Source: Murinocardiopsis flavida (lineage in GTDB: Bacteria > Actinomycetota > Actinomycetes > Streptosporangiales > Streptosporangiaceae). From it: a stretch of 64,000 nucleotides of DNA. The position numbers and the translations under genes were made by a program. This document shows, piece by piece, positions 1 through 7,908 of the stretch; the stretch's first letter is position 1, and each line of letters begins with the position of its first letter. The notes below the pieces were generated by a model. It was not told where the DNA came from. It did not search any database and saw nothing but the letters and a program-made list of their open reading frames with translations. The stretch spans positions 62,001 to 126,000 of the forward strand of contig NZ_PYGA01000009.1 of the NCBI RefSeq assembly GCF_003014485.1. The letters run 5' to 3'.

Positions 1-804
1 GTGAAGGTGGACCACACCGCGCTTCTGGAACTCGGCGACCTTGACGTAACTCACGCGCAGAAGGTCCCGCACCCCGGTCCCGGTGACACGCTCCCCGGTC
101 GCAGCCGAGGCCAGCGGAGCCAACGCCCGATCGATCCCGATCCGCGTGCGCCGCCACAGCTCACCGCACGCGTTGTTCCACAACACGGTCCCGGCGTAGT
201 CGTAGCACTCCTCGCACAGCGGAGTGCCGATGACCTGGTCACCCGCCTCATGGACCATCCCGCAGCCCGCCGGCCGCCCATGGGCACAGGCCCGCGTGTT
301 CCCGGAGCGCGAACGGCAGGCCGCTCCGCCCCGCGCCGAATGCACCGCACCGAACGACGGCCCCGTCAGCGTCACGAACAACCTGGGGTGCGACTCGACC
401 GAGGACGGCACCACCGCTTCCACGGTCGCACCCCGCACCCCCGCACGGGTGCCCGAGGAAGTCGCCGACGTCTTCCCTTGGAGACCGGAGACGACCACGT
501 GCCACATGTCCCGGCGGTAGGTCTCCGCACACGACGCACAGACGGAGGAACGACGGTCCCCGCACGCGATCAGCAGCGTCCCGTCCGGCTGAGACGACGA
601 GGAGAACGACGCCGCAACCTCCCCCGTTGCCGTGTCCACCGCCGAGGCGCGACCTGCGATCCGCACCGGACGCGAGCAGTACCGCACCCGCTCGACTTGG
701 CGCCGCCACGCCGGGTAATCGGCCCCCGCAAGACGCGCATGGATCAGGTCCTCGCCGCTCTTCCGGCCCGCTCCCGCCACCAGCCCCGACCGGTCACCGA
801 CCAC
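1..804 (-). CDS. RepSA-type replication initiator, cut by the window edge
   Basis: Reading the minus strand down to base 1 gives 268 codons without a stop; an in-frame stop lies upstream at 874-876. The protein resembles the replication initiators of pSAM2-like integrative plasmids of actinomycetes. It shows a cysteine-rich segment (CGDRRSSVCASC), then LFVTLTGPSFGAVH, then LCEECYDYAGTVLWN, and at the edge VSYVKVAEFQKRGVVHLH. The final HLH matches the HUH motif of rolling-circle initiators; the catalytic Tyr would lie outside the window. The GTG start at 804 is chosen because GGGAGG lies about seven bases upstream. Known for the family: nicks the double-strand origin during replication and transfer. 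The C-terminus is missing here, so activity cannot be judged. Confidence 0.85.
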   Translation of the reverse strand, partial: MVGDRSGLVAGAGRKSGEDLIHARLAGADYPAWRRQVERVRYCSRPVRIAGRASAVDTATGEVAASFSSSSQPDGTLLIACGDRRSSVCASCAETYRRDMWHVVVSGLQGKTSATSSGTRAGVRGATVEAVVPSSVESHPRLFVTLTGPSFGAVHSARGGAACRSRSGNTRACAHGRPAGCGMVHEAGDQVIGTPLCEECYDYAGTVLWNNACGELWRRTRIGIDRALAPLASAATGERVTGTGVRDLLRVSYVKVAEFQKRGVVHLH

Positions 805-958
805 GCCCGCACCTCCCGCACCGTCGAAAACGTGTACGTAACCATGGTGCGCAACACGGGCAGTCCCGCGCGGTCAATCTGCGACCGGATTTCCCGCCGT
901 CCAACGCTCCCTTCGCGGGCGACCGCTGGACACAGCGCCGCAACGCGGTTTCGGCCAT
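794..958 (-). CDS. possible small cysteine-rich protein before rep
   Basis: A 54-codon ORF starts at an ATG at 958 that directly follows GGGGAGG, which is closer than ideal, and overlaps the rep start by 11 bases. It is basic and ends with CPCC and CGRCGRGR, a possible zinc-binding pattern. Small zinc-ribbon proteins are common next to rep and transfer genes of actinomycete elements. I do not recognise this one, and it may be chance coding in a GC-rich stretch. Confidence 0.25.
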   Translation of the reverse strand: MAETALRRCVQRSPAKGALDGGKSGRRLTARDCPCCAPWLRTRFRRCGRCGRGR

Positions 959-1104
959 GCCTCCCCGCAGGTTCCGGGCAGAGCGTCCGGTGAGGACGGG
1001 CAACGACGAAACCCCCGGAACACGGGCGTTCCAGGGGCCGTCAGACCCGAAGGTCAGCTCCTCGGGTCGGTGACGCGCCCACGCACGGTCGCCCACCCGG
1101 TCCC

Positions 1105-1956
1105 TTAGGTGCGGGCGTTGAGGATGCGGGTGCGCACAGCGGTCGCACCGATGGGCAGGGTCGCGGCGATCTCGCGGTAGCTCTCCCCGCTGTCGTAGCG
1201 GGCGACGAGCTCGGTGTCGGTGGTGCCGATGTCGCGGCGGTTGCGGGGCGCCCGTCCCGGACTCGGGGTGCCGGGCGTCCCGCTGCCGGAACCCTGGGTG
1301 CGGTGGGTGCGTTTGCGGGTGCGTTGGCGAGCGGTGGTGGTGACGTACTTGGGCCGGTCGCGCCCGGTGCGCACATCGTTGCCCCACGCCCTCGTGGGGG
1401 TCTCCCCCTCCAGCCACAGCGCGGTGAACGCCCGGCGTGCCCGCGAGATCAGCGAATAGAAGCTGGACACCGGCAGGCCCAGGGATTCGGCCGCCGCAGC
1501 GTAGTCCCCGTGGTCATACAGGGCGCGGATGAGGTCCTGGTTGCGGGGCGACAGCGCGGCCCAGATCTGGTCCAGGGCCAGGCGTTCCACCACGCGTTCT
1601 TCGGGACTTCCGGCGGGGGCGGCGGCGAGCATCCAGTACCGGTGGAACTGCGGCGCCGACCCGTGCTGGGTCTGGCCGTGGGTGGAACGGTGCTTGCGGG
1701 TGTGGACGGCGATGGCGTTCCACCCGGCCCGGATCAAATCCCAATACGCCGGGGGTTCCGTCGCGGTGTAGAGGTGCTCGGCAATCGCCGACCAGGCGGC
1801 GTCGCGGCGCTCCTCCCAGGGGAGGGGGGTGGGGTAGCGGTACTGGGTGGCGGCGTAGTTGGCCAGGCGGGCGAGGGCGCGGGCGGTATAGCCGTGCCGC
1901 AGCGGCGCATCCTCAAGACTGGTGGGCGCATCGGACACGCTGTACTCACTGTTCAT
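1105..1956 (-). CDS. sigma-region-4-like HTH protein of the mobile element
   Basis: A 283-residue protein if the ATG at 1956 is used; a GTG at 2016 would add 20 residues, and neither start has a good ribosome site. The middle part (LDQIWAALSPRNQDLIRALY, then YAAAAESLGLPVSSFYSLIS) reads like sigma-70 region 4, with a helix-turn-helix that samples a -35 element. A basic linker follows, and the C-terminus (YDSGESYREIAATLPIGAT) looks like a second helix-turn-helix. No sigma region 2 is visible, so it is more likely a DNA-binding regulator than a full sigma factor. It lies upstream of rep on the same strand and could control rep or transfer genes (inference). Confidence 0.7.
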   Translation of the reverse strand: MNSEYSVSDAPTSLEDAPLRHGYTARALARLANYAATQYRYPTPLPWEERRDAAWSAIAEHLYTATEPPAYWDLIRAGWNAIAVHTRKHRSTHGQTQHGSAPQFHRYWMLAAAPAGSPEERVVERLALDQIWAALSPRNQDLIRALYDHGDYAAAAESLGLPVSSFYSLISRARRAFTALWLEGETPTRAWGNDVRTGRDRPKYVTTTARQRTRKRTHRTQGSGSGTPGTPSPGRAPRNRRDIGTTDTELVARYDSGESYREIAATLPIGATAVRTRILNART

Positions 1957-2222
1957 GGAGATCACGGACCAAAGGGCGGGGTGAAGTGCAGCAGCCGCCC
2001 CGGCGGTGGAGTTCACGCACCAGGGCTGCGGCCTGTGTGTTCAGGTCGGCATCGGTGCGGGCGGTGTCTCCCGCCCCGGCGCCGCGGGAGGGCGCGGGCA
2101 GCCAAGGGGGCGGGAGACGGACAAGGGCCGACCACGGTCAGCAGCGGTCACCGATGCAAAGAGGGCCGGGGCGCCCGGATCAGGTCGTGCGGCCCCCGCA
2201 AGCGCACGGACACCACGCGGGG

Positions 2223-2540
2223 CTACCCCAGGGAGGCCAGCGCCCGGCGGATCGCACCGCCGCGCACATCCGCGCACACCCCGCACGCCGTGGTGTGGCT
2301 CTCCAGCGCCGAGGCGTGCTTGCGCATCAGGTCCCCGAACGCTTCCGGCTTGGTGCGCACGTGCACGATGAGCCCGCGCCCCTCCGGGCACAGCATCGGC
2401 AGGGACGCGCAGTACACCCCGTGCACCACGAGCGCGCCATCGGCATCGGTGGTGCAGAACACGTTCCACCCGCGCGGACCGAACTCTTTCGCGAACGCGG
2501 GGAACGGATGGCGCGGAGACACCGGCGGCTCACCCATCAC
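2223..2540 (-). CDS. hypothetical protein, mobile-element cargo
   Basis: A 105-residue protein that I do not recognise. Its GTG start overlaps the stop of the preceding gene by four bases (GTGA), so the two are translationally coupled. It contains a central WNVFCTTDADGALVVHGVY stretch and a C-terminal half with several Cys and His (PMLCPEG, HTTACGVCADVRGG). The CGVC pair could hold a metal, but a second CxxC is not obvious. Predicted soluble: no hydrophobic segment is long enough for a membrane helix. Confidence 0.55.
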   Translation of the reverse strand: MMGEPPVSPRHPFPAFAKEFGPRGWNVFCTTDADGALVVHGVYCASLPMLCPEGRGLIVHVRTKPEAFGDLMRKHASALESHTTACGVCADVRGGAIRRALASLG

Positions 2541-2803
2541 GCCGCCCCCCGCAACGCCAGGTACTCACGGACGACGCTGCACAGATCCGAGTGGGATCGG
2601 ATCTCGGAGAGCACGCGGTCTGCCGTCGGACCTCGCGCGGACGGTTTCGTCCCGCCGTCGGCCATGTCCACGTCCAAGAACGCGAGGAATTCGCCATGAC
2701 GCGGAAGCCACACACAGCGCCAGCCCGGAGCCCTGCGTTCGATATAGATCGTGTCAGTTTCGTGTGTTTCAGCGGCCGATGCCGCCGCGATAGTTGCGGT
2801 CAT
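2537..2803 (-). CDS. hypothetical protein, first of a coupled pair
   Basis: An 88-residue protein with an ATG start at 2803 and a four-base overlap with the next gene. It contains RAPGWRCVWLPRHGEFLAFL and an acidic DVDMADGG segment. No family is recognised. It is transcribed away from the DUF5753 regulator at 2914, and the 110 bases between them probably hold the promoters of both genes, so the regulator may control this pair (inference). Confidence 0.55.
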   Translation of the reverse strand: MTATIAAASAAETHETDTIYIERRAPGWRCVWLPRHGEFLAFLDVDMADGGTKPSARGPTADRVLSEIRSHSDLCSVVREYLALRGAA

Positions 2804-2913
2804 GCTGTTCAGCGTGCTGCCGGAGCTTGATCAGGTGGAAGGGAATCGACGCTTCCTGAGTTTTCTTCAGCAAACGGTAGCGATGTGTTTCAACGCGTGC
2901 TGAGCTGAGACGC

Positions 2914-3696
2914 ATGAGTAGCGACACCTGGACGCAGTTTGGGGCGGAAGTGAGTGCCCTACGCGAACGGTCGGGACTGAGCCAACAGCAGCTCTCCAAC
3001 GCCACCGATTGGAGTCGGGGCATGATCTCTGCCATTGAGCGTGGCACCCGAAAACCGAAACTCGCACAGGTTGAGGCGTTGGACGGGGCACTCAACGCGG
3101 GCGGGTCGCTCATCCGCCTCTGGTCTTCACGAGTCGGCAGAGCGGAGGTACCCGCGTGGTTTCGCAAGATTGCGGTCCTAGAACAACAGGCCACCGAGAT
3201 ATCCGAATACCAACCGATGGTTGTACCGGGATTGCTACAAACCGAGTCGTACGCTCACGCTGTCGTGAGCGGTGGTGCGCTCTCCGAAGCAAGGGACGTC
3301 GCCGCCGTAGTGCGCTCACGGTTGGAGCGGCATGGGCGGCTTCGTTCCGATGTGCTACTCAGGTTCGTAATCTCCGAATCGGTACTCCGGTCAGTCAAGG
3401 GCGTTGCTGACGTGATGGTTGAGCAGATGACCGCCCTACTCGACGCCAGCGCCAGAGTCAGCGTGCTGCCCGCCACCGACAACCACCCGGTGTACTCACC
3501 CTTCCGCGTGATGGGATTCGGGGATCGTCCTAAGGTTGGCTACGTAGAGCACGCACTCGGCGGTGAGGTGATCGATGACCCCGGTAAGGTTCGGACATTA
3601 GAGATCATGATGGCTGCGCTACTTGCAGACTCCATGCCGGGAAGCGCTAGCACTGCGCTGATAGAGGAAGTGCGGACTCAGTATGAGCAAGGCTGA
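2914..3696 (+). CDS. XRE-family HTH regulator with DUF5753 domain
   Basis: A 260-residue protein. Residues 11-65 form an XRE-type helix-turn-helix (LRERSGLSQQQLSNATDWSR, then IERGTRKPKLAQVEALD). The rest matches DUF5753, with the typical EYQPMVVPGLLQTESYA and the late VGYVEHALGGEVIDDP. In actinomycetes this family is encoded next to a small DUF397 protein, as here. The base composition is visibly less GC-rich than its surroundings, and codon 229 (3598-3600) is TTA, a rare leucine codon that in streptomycetes depends on the bldA tRNA. Both suggest recent arrival. The ATG start has only a weak ribosome site. Confidence 0.9.
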   Translation: MSSDTWTQFGAEVSALRERSGLSQQQLSNATDWSRGMISAIERGTRKPKLAQVEALDGALNAGGSLIRLWSSRVGRAEVPAWFRKIAVLEQQATEISEYQPMVVPGLLQTESYAHAVVSGGALSEARDVAAVVRSRLERHGRLRSDVLLRFVISESVLRSVKGVADVMVEQMTALLDASARVSVLPATDNHPVYSPFRVMGFGDRPKVGYVEHALGGEVIDDPGKVRTLEIMMAALLADSMPGSASTALIEEVRTQYEQG

Positions 3697-3868
3697 ATGG
3701 CACAAGAGCAGTTACAGCGACTCGACGGGCGGAAACTGCGTGGAGGTGCGGGAGACCCCGACCATGGCCGACGTCCGCGACACCCAGAACAGGGGCGCCG
3801 GACAGTTGACGTTCCAGGCGGAGGAGTGGACGGCGTTCCTGGGCCAGGTGCGCACCGACGCGCGCTAG
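3683..3868 (+). CDS. DUF397 partner protein
   Basis: A 61-residue protein beginning MSKAEWHKSSYSDSTGGNCVEV, the DUF397 signature (W-x-KSSYS...NCVEV). It ends with LTFQAEEWTAFLGQVR, also typical. It overlaps the last 14 bases of the DUF5753 gene in another frame. Such pairs are abundant in actinomycetes and have been linked to developmental regulation and to toxin-antitoxin-like behaviour; the exact role of this pair cannot be read from sequence. Confidence 0.92.
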   Translation: MSKAEWHKSSYSDSTGGNCVEVRETPTMADVRDTQNRGAGQLTFQAEEWTAFLGQVRTDAR

Positions 3869-3943
3869 ACCCGCCGAGCCCCGATCGGCACCACGGCGGA
3901 GCATGGCCGATGGCGCGGTGAGAACTTTCCCTACAGGATCAAG

Positions 3944-3978
3944 GAAGGCCCGACCGCGCTTCGCGCGGTCGGGCCTTC
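3944..3978 (+). terminator. strong hairpin after the DUF397 gene
   Basis: A perfect 15-bp stem (3944-3958 pairs with 3964-3978) around the five-base loop CTTCG. It lies 75 bases after the DUF397 stop. No clear U-tract follows, which is common for actinomycete terminators. Confidence 0.75.
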
Positions 3979-4269
3979 GTCTGCGTCGTGCGCGGACCGG
4001 GCGGAACCGGGCCGCTAGCGGACATCCACCCTGCGCGCGCGACTCCGTCGCGTGCTCGCGCGGCGCCCGCGCGGCCCTCCCCGCCCTCCCGTGCGCCGCG
4101 AACGAACCCGCCCCCGTGGTGCAGGTCGGCCGCCCGCCCGCGCGAAGCACGCACCCAGCCCGGACCCACCCGCGTGCGCACGGCCACCAGGCCAGGCACC
4201 CCCGCACCGGACACCCCGCCCGATCCTGCGCACCGCCCCGCCACCGACCCCAGGCGCACGGCCCACCTG

Positions 4270-4398
4270 AGAGCCACCCCCACCGGTTCCCCTAGCGCGC
4301 AGCGTGCGGCTTAGAGCCACCCCCTTCGGTGCCCGTGGCACCCCGCGCGCGGCTGAAGACCACCCCCTTGGGCTGGGCTCTCACCCCCTGTGGTGCGG
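4270..4398. repeat. three imperfect 43-bp tandem repeats
   Basis: Units start at 4270, 4313 and 4356, exactly 43 bases apart. The best conserved part is the first 18 bases: AGAGCCACCCCCACCGGT, AGAGCCACCCCCTTCGGT and AAGACCACCCCCTTGGGC. The rest of each unit has drifted. The third unit shares CCCCCTTGGGCTG with the repeat cluster near 19.59 kb. Confidence 0.6.
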
Positions 4399-4581
4399 GC
4401 GACCGGCCCCCGCGGGGGCCGCGCTCGCTGCGCTCGCACGACGCACCCCCCACGGCCGCCGGCTGCCCGCGCACCGCACGCACCCTCAGGGCCGCCGGTG
4501 GCGCGCGCCCACGTCACCGGCCCGGTCCGCGCCCGCGCGCAGGCCAGCCCCTCACACGGCCCCGGCTGGCTCACGGTGCCT

Positions 4582-4661
4582 ATCCCGGCAAAACCATGGC
4601 GCGTCAAGGTCGTTCGTCCGGCAGGGCGCTCCACCTTGACGCGCCATGGCCCCGCCGGGAT
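4582..4661. repeat. 80-bp interrupted palindrome
   Basis: Inner arms of 17 bases are perfect inverted copies (4594-4610 and 4633-4649) around a 22-base centre. Outer arms of 8 bases (4582-4589 and 4654-4661) also pair, separated from the inner arms by AAAA on the left and CCCC on the right. This is far more symmetry than expected by chance. Possible roles in this setting are a replication origin, a transfer or recombination site, or a regulator site. Confidence 0.75.
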
Positions 4662-4705
4662 GTGACGGCCCCGCCAGCCGGAACCTACAGCGAGGAGCTT
4701 CCCCC

Positions 4706-4966
4706 ATGCAGCACACGCCCGCCTACCTCCGCGCCGCCGACGAGACCGCTCACCTCATCACCTCCGCCGACCCCGCCGAGGTCCGCCGGGGATTGCTCCG
4801 CTTCCAGGCCCTGCCGCGCCAGCTGCACGCCGAGGTCTACGCCCGCATCGACGCCCACTTGGCCCCCGAGCCGGAGCAGGCCGCCCCCGCCCCCGAGGGG
4901 GAGGTCGCCCCCATCACCCAGGGCGGGGAGCCCACCGCCGAGGTCGCCTTCTCCGCCGCCGGGTGA
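4706..4966 (+). CDS. small hypothetical protein of the mobile element
   Basis: An 86-residue protein with an ATG start and a good ribosome site (GCGAGGAGC) seven to eight bases upstream. The N-terminal 50 residues look helical (AADETAHLITSADPAEVRRG), and the C-terminus is Pro/Glu-rich and probably disordered. No membrane segment and no recognised family. It is followed after 88 bases by another small gene on the same strand. Confidence 0.6.
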   Translation: MQHTPAYLRAADETAHLITSADPAEVRRGLLRFQALPRQLHAEVYARIDAHLAPEPEQAAPAPEGEVAPITQGGEPTAEVAFSAAG

Positions 4967-5054
4967 GCCCCGCCCGGGGTCGGCCCCCACCGGGGTCGGC
5001 CCCGATCGCGCGTTCCCGCCGAGGGCGGCACACCCCGCCGGTAGCATCGCGGCC

Positions 5055-5438
5055 ATGGCCGACAACGTCCGTCCGATCGGAACCGCCGCCACTGCGAAGG
5101 CGCACGCCCGCGTCGAGGCGCGCCGTATCGCCGAGATCGCCGAGCAGATCGCAGCCGAGGTGCGGCACACGGGCGCCGCCGTGCTGGCGTGCGCCGACGA
5201 CGCCGAGCGCGACCGCGCCCGCAAGGCCGGACGCAGGGCCGGACGGATCATCAACCGGCGCGTCCGCACGAAGATTCTGCCGGACGGGCGCATCGGCATC
5301 TGGGACACCGAACGCGGCGCCAACCCGCTGCACGCGCGCCTGGACGAGCAGCGCGCCAACCGGGCCATCAGCGAAGCTCTCGCGAAGCGCCCGCCGCTGA
5401 CAGGCACGAGGAACCCCGAGGACGACGGTTCGCGGTGA
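5055..5438 (+). CDS. hypothetical basic helical protein of the mobile element
   Basis: A 127-residue protein starting MADNVRPIGTAATAKAHARV. It is rich in Arg and Ala and predicted to be helical over residues 10-75, with many Arg in the RDRARKAGRRAGRIINRR segment, suggesting nucleic-acid contact. The second half contains RIGIWDTERGANPLHARLDE. No known family is recognised. Its ATG has no strong ribosome site; the frame was chosen for its amino-acid make-up and length. Confidence 0.55.
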   Translation: MADNVRPIGTAATAKAHARVEARRIAEIAEQIAAEVRHTGAAVLACADDAERDRARKAGRRAGRIINRRVRTKILPDGRIGIWDTERGANPLHARLDEQRANRAISEALAKRPPLTGTRNPEDDGSR

Positions 5439-5472
5439 CCGGCCGGGCGACCGGATCCGTACACGTGCGCAC

Positions 5473-5579
5473 CGCGCGGTGGGACCCGACGATCGGGGGC
5501 CGAGTCGGGACAGACGCGGTGGAGCCCAAGGGCCCCGACCGCTGGACGAGCGTAGCGGCCCCCGATCTCCCACCGCGCG
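5473..5579. repeat. long imperfect inverted repeat
   Basis: The right arm 5556-5579 (24 bases) is the exact inverted copy of 5473-5484 plus 5491-5502 of the left arm, which carries six extra bases (5485-5490). The arms are about 53 bases apart. It could fold into a large stem with one bulge. In an element with a rolling-circle initiator it is a candidate single- or double-strand origin (inference). Confidence 0.65.
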
Positions 5580-5839
5580 CCGCTCCCGAGCCCGGATCCG
5601 TCCACCCTCCCCAGCGCGGGACCGGACCGGCACGGCATCGAGCCGCACCGGCCCGGAGCCTGCCCGTCGCGGGCCACACGGCATCAGCCCAGGTCACCGG
5701 CCCCGTTTGGCCCGCGTATGGCCCGCAACCCGCACCTACCAACGCCTACGCGCGCCCTCACGTACCACACCACCGCCGAGCAGACCCCCGACATTCCGGT
5801 GTTCTCCCAGGTCAGCGGCACAGGCTCTGACATGCGAGA

Positions 5840-5865
5840 GGCGCCGGTCCCGATCGACCGGCGCC
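5840..5865. terminator. GC-rich hairpin near the element's right end
   Basis: A perfect 10-bp stem (5840-5849 with 5856-5865) and a six-base loop. There is no U-tract. It may end transcripts coming from the small genes at 4.7-5.4 kb, although it lies 400 bases beyond them. Confidence 0.4.
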
Positions 5866-5932
5866 CCTCAGCTACCTAAACGCGCCGTGGTGTTTCGTGC
5901 CGCCGGATGCTTCGCACTCGCGACGGCAACCC

Positions 5933-6006
5933 ACCCCCTTCACGAAAGGGCGCCTGGGGTGTGCCGCGTACCCCCTTCACGCAAGGGCGGCAGGGGTGTG
6001 CCACGC
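5933..6006. repeat. two 37-bp direct repeats downstream of the LCP gene
   Basis: Copies start at 5933 and 5970. Both begin ACCCCCTTCACG and contain GGGTGTGCC; each also holds a small inverted repeat (CCCTT...AAGGG) able to form a hairpin. They lie just past the stop of the LCP gene on the minus strand, so they may act as terminators or be mobile repeat copies. Confidence 0.6.
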
Positions 6007-6042
6007 ACGGCCTTCGTGTGGGACGCCGGAGGAGTGCCGGGG

Positions 6043-7596
6043 TCACTTCGCGCACACGTTGTCGCGTGCCGTGGAGGTGTGGGCGGAGTCGCGGCCGGGC
6101 ACCTCGGCGGTGGGCTCCGGCTCGGCCGGCTGCGCCGGCTGCTCCGGCGCCTCGACCCTGGTGTAGTTGAAGCCCAGGACGACCTGCACGCGCGAGGACA
6201 GCGTGTCGTCCTCCTCGACCACCGCGCCCGGCACGGCCTTGGCGACGGCCTTCGCCGCCTTCTTCTGGTCGGGCGCGTAGCGCACCAGGGTCTCCGGGAC
6301 GTTCTTCGTCGACCAGTTCTGCGCGTCGCCGGACACGTCGAAGCCCGCTCCGTCGAGGTCGCGCGCCGCCTGCGAGCCGAGCCCGGGCGTGCCCACCCCG
6401 TTGAACACCTCCACGGTGATGTCGCCCGGCGCGACCGGCGCGTCGTCCTTCGCGTCGTCCTTCTCGCCGTCCTTCGCCGGTGCGTCGTCCTTCTCCGGCG
6501 GGGTGAGCGGCTCATCGGCGGCGATCTTGTCGAACATCGCGTCGGCGGCCCGGTCGTTCCACCGCAGCGCGACCTCGCCGCTGGGCGTCCGGTAGTCCAT
6601 GTCGCCGATGGGCACCTGGGTGAACGCCATGTCGTCCAGGCCGATGGTGCGGAGCTGGTTGCCCAGCTGGTTGATGGTGGCGGTGTCGAGCCCCTCGTCG
6701 ACGGTCACCGCACCGAGCGACGTGTCGAGGAACGCCGTGAACTTGGCGGGGTCGCTCAGCGTCTCGGAACTCATCGCCTTGTTCAGCAGCGCGGCCATCA
6801 CCTGCTGCTGGCGGTCGATGCGGTCGAGGTCGCCGTCGGCGGTCTTGCGGGTCCGGGCGAACGCCAGCGCGGTCTTGCCGTCGACCCGGTGGGTGCCCGC
6901 GGGCATCTCCAGGTGCGCCTTCTCGTCGCTGATGGGCTCGTCCAGGCACACCTCGATGCCGTCGACGGCGTCCACGACGTCCACGAACCCGGTGAAGTTC
7001 ACCTCGACGTAGTGGTCGACGCGGACACCGGTGGCGCCTTCGACGGTGGAGATGGCGAGCTCCGGCCCGCCGTACGCGTACGCCGCGTTGATCTTGTTGG
7101 CGCCGTGGCCGGGCACGGGGACCCAGGAGTCGCGGGGGATGCCGACGACCGTGATGCGGTCGCGGTCGTTGTTCACGTGGACCAGCATCATCGTGTCCGA
7201 CCGCTGCCCCGACGTGCGGCCGACACCGAGGTCGTCCTGCTTCGCCGAGTTCATGGCGCCGCGGCTGTCGGAGCCGATCACCAGGATGTTCAGCGCGCCC
7301 TTGGGGCCGGCGGCCGGCCGGTCGCCGTCGGCGAGCCCGCCGAACACGTCGTCGCGGTTGAGCTGCCCCGACGCCCACCCGGTGAGCGCCCACGCCGTTC
7401 CGGACGCGAGGAGCACCAGGATCGACATCGCCGCGGCGAGGAGCAGCGCGAACCGGCGCCCGGTCGCGCCGGCCGAGGGGATGCCCGCGGGGCGGTTGTT
7501 GTGCGCGCGGGTCCGCGCGCCCCGCTGGTGGGGCGGGACCGGGCCGGAGCGCAACCGCCGGAATCCGGGGTCCCGCTCATCCGAGCCGTCGCTCAT
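6043..7596 (-). CDS. LytR-CpsA-Psr (LCP) family ligase with LytR_C domain
   Basis: A 517-residue membrane protein. A cytoplasmic Arg-rich tail is followed by one helix (about 49-71) and an outside LCP domain beginning NILVIGSDSRG. Conserved acidic and Arg residues are present: DSR near 110, RSDT near 132 and GIPRDSW near 153. These bind the polyprenyl pyrophosphate of the donor. A low-complexity Asp/Lys linker leads to a C-terminal LytR_C domain (VEVFNGVGTPGLG). Known role: LCP enzymes attach wall teichoic acids, arabinogalactan or capsule to peptidoglycan. The ATG at 7596 is used because GGAGG lies about seven bases before it; an in-frame TTG precedes it directly. Confidence 0.92.
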   Translation of the reverse strand: MSDGSDERDPGFRRLRSGPVPPHQRGARTRAHNNRPAGIPSAGATGRRFALLLAAAMSILVLLASGTAWALTGWASGQLNRDDVFGGLADGDRPAAGPKGALNILVIGSDSRGAMNSAKQDDLGVGRTSGQRSDTMMLVHVNNDRDRITVVGIPRDSWVPVPGHGANKINAAYAYGGPELAISTVEGATGVRVDHYVEVNFTGFVDVVDAVDGIEVCLDEPISDEKAHLEMPAGTHRVDGKTALAFARTRKTADGDLDRIDRQQQVMAALLNKAMSSETLSDPAKFTAFLDTSLGAVTVDEGLDTATINQLGNQLRTIGLDDMAFTQVPIGDMDYRTPSGEVALRWNDRAADAMFDKIAADEPLTPPEKDDAPAKDGEKDDAKDDAPVAPGDITVEVFNGVGTPGLGSQAARDLDGAGFDVSGDAQNWSTKNVPETLVRYAPDQKKAAKAVAKAVPGAVVEEDDTLSSRVQVVLGFNYTRVEAPEQPAQPAEPEPTAEVPGRDSAHTSTARDNVCAK

Positions 7597-7908
7597 CAAC
7601 GCCCTCCCGTTGTCCGCCGGGTGCGGTCACCCAGGGTCCTCAATGGGCCGCCGCCACCGTTCGGTGCCGCCCCGCGCCTCCCTACATTGGCAGGTATCTC
7701 CCCACTGGACGGTGAATGTCACCCCGGCGTGTTGGACCGGCCGCCGGGGCCTCCGGCGGGGCCGGACCCGCGCGGCGGCGGGGATCGTCGCGGTGCGGCG
7801 CGTCTCCCCGACCGCGGGTGGCGGGGGCTCCCGATGGAGTATTTTTGCTCTGGCGGACTCCCGCCGGTCCACTCGCCAACCGCTCTCCCACCACCATTGG
7901 ACACGCCC
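7597..7908. other. divergent promoter region
   Basis: About 310 bases between the LCP gene (minus) and a GT2 gene (plus). It should hold promoters for both. A short AT-rich patch (GTATTTTTGC, near 7839-7848) stands out in the GC-rich surroundings. If the GT2 protein starts at 7834, most of the second half is coding. Confidence 0.4.

Larger units (their letters stand above)
3979..4705. other. gene-free, repeat-rich stretch
   Basis: No convincing gene on either strand: the open frames here are GC-driven and low in complexity (Arg, Pro, Ala). The stretch holds three tandem 43-bp imperfect repeats and an 80-bp interrupted palindrome, listed separately. In a plasmid-like element such DNA could carry an origin or transfer site (inference). 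Confidence 0.6.
5439..5932. other. non-coding stretch with inverted repeats
   Basis: No supported gene; a long open frame running through here belongs to the glycosyltransferase downstream and has no gene-like content before 7834. It contains an imperfect inverted repeat (5473-5579) and a 10-bp hairpin (5840-5865). The boundary between the mobile element and the chromosome probably lies here or just after, but no attachment site could be identified. Confidence 0.5.

Noticed and set aside
1-993. A 330-codon plus-strand frame at the left edge
   Set aside because: The minus strand of the same triplets encodes an unmistakable replication initiator.
3979-4705. Several Arg/Pro-rich open frames on both strands
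   Set aside because: All are overlapping, low in complexity and lack ribosome sites; the DNA is better explained by repeats and a palindrome.
20-5870. Integrase and attachment site of the mobile element
   Set aside because: No integrase gene, tRNA end or flanking direct repeat is visible; these probably lie left of the window, so the element's extent stays open.
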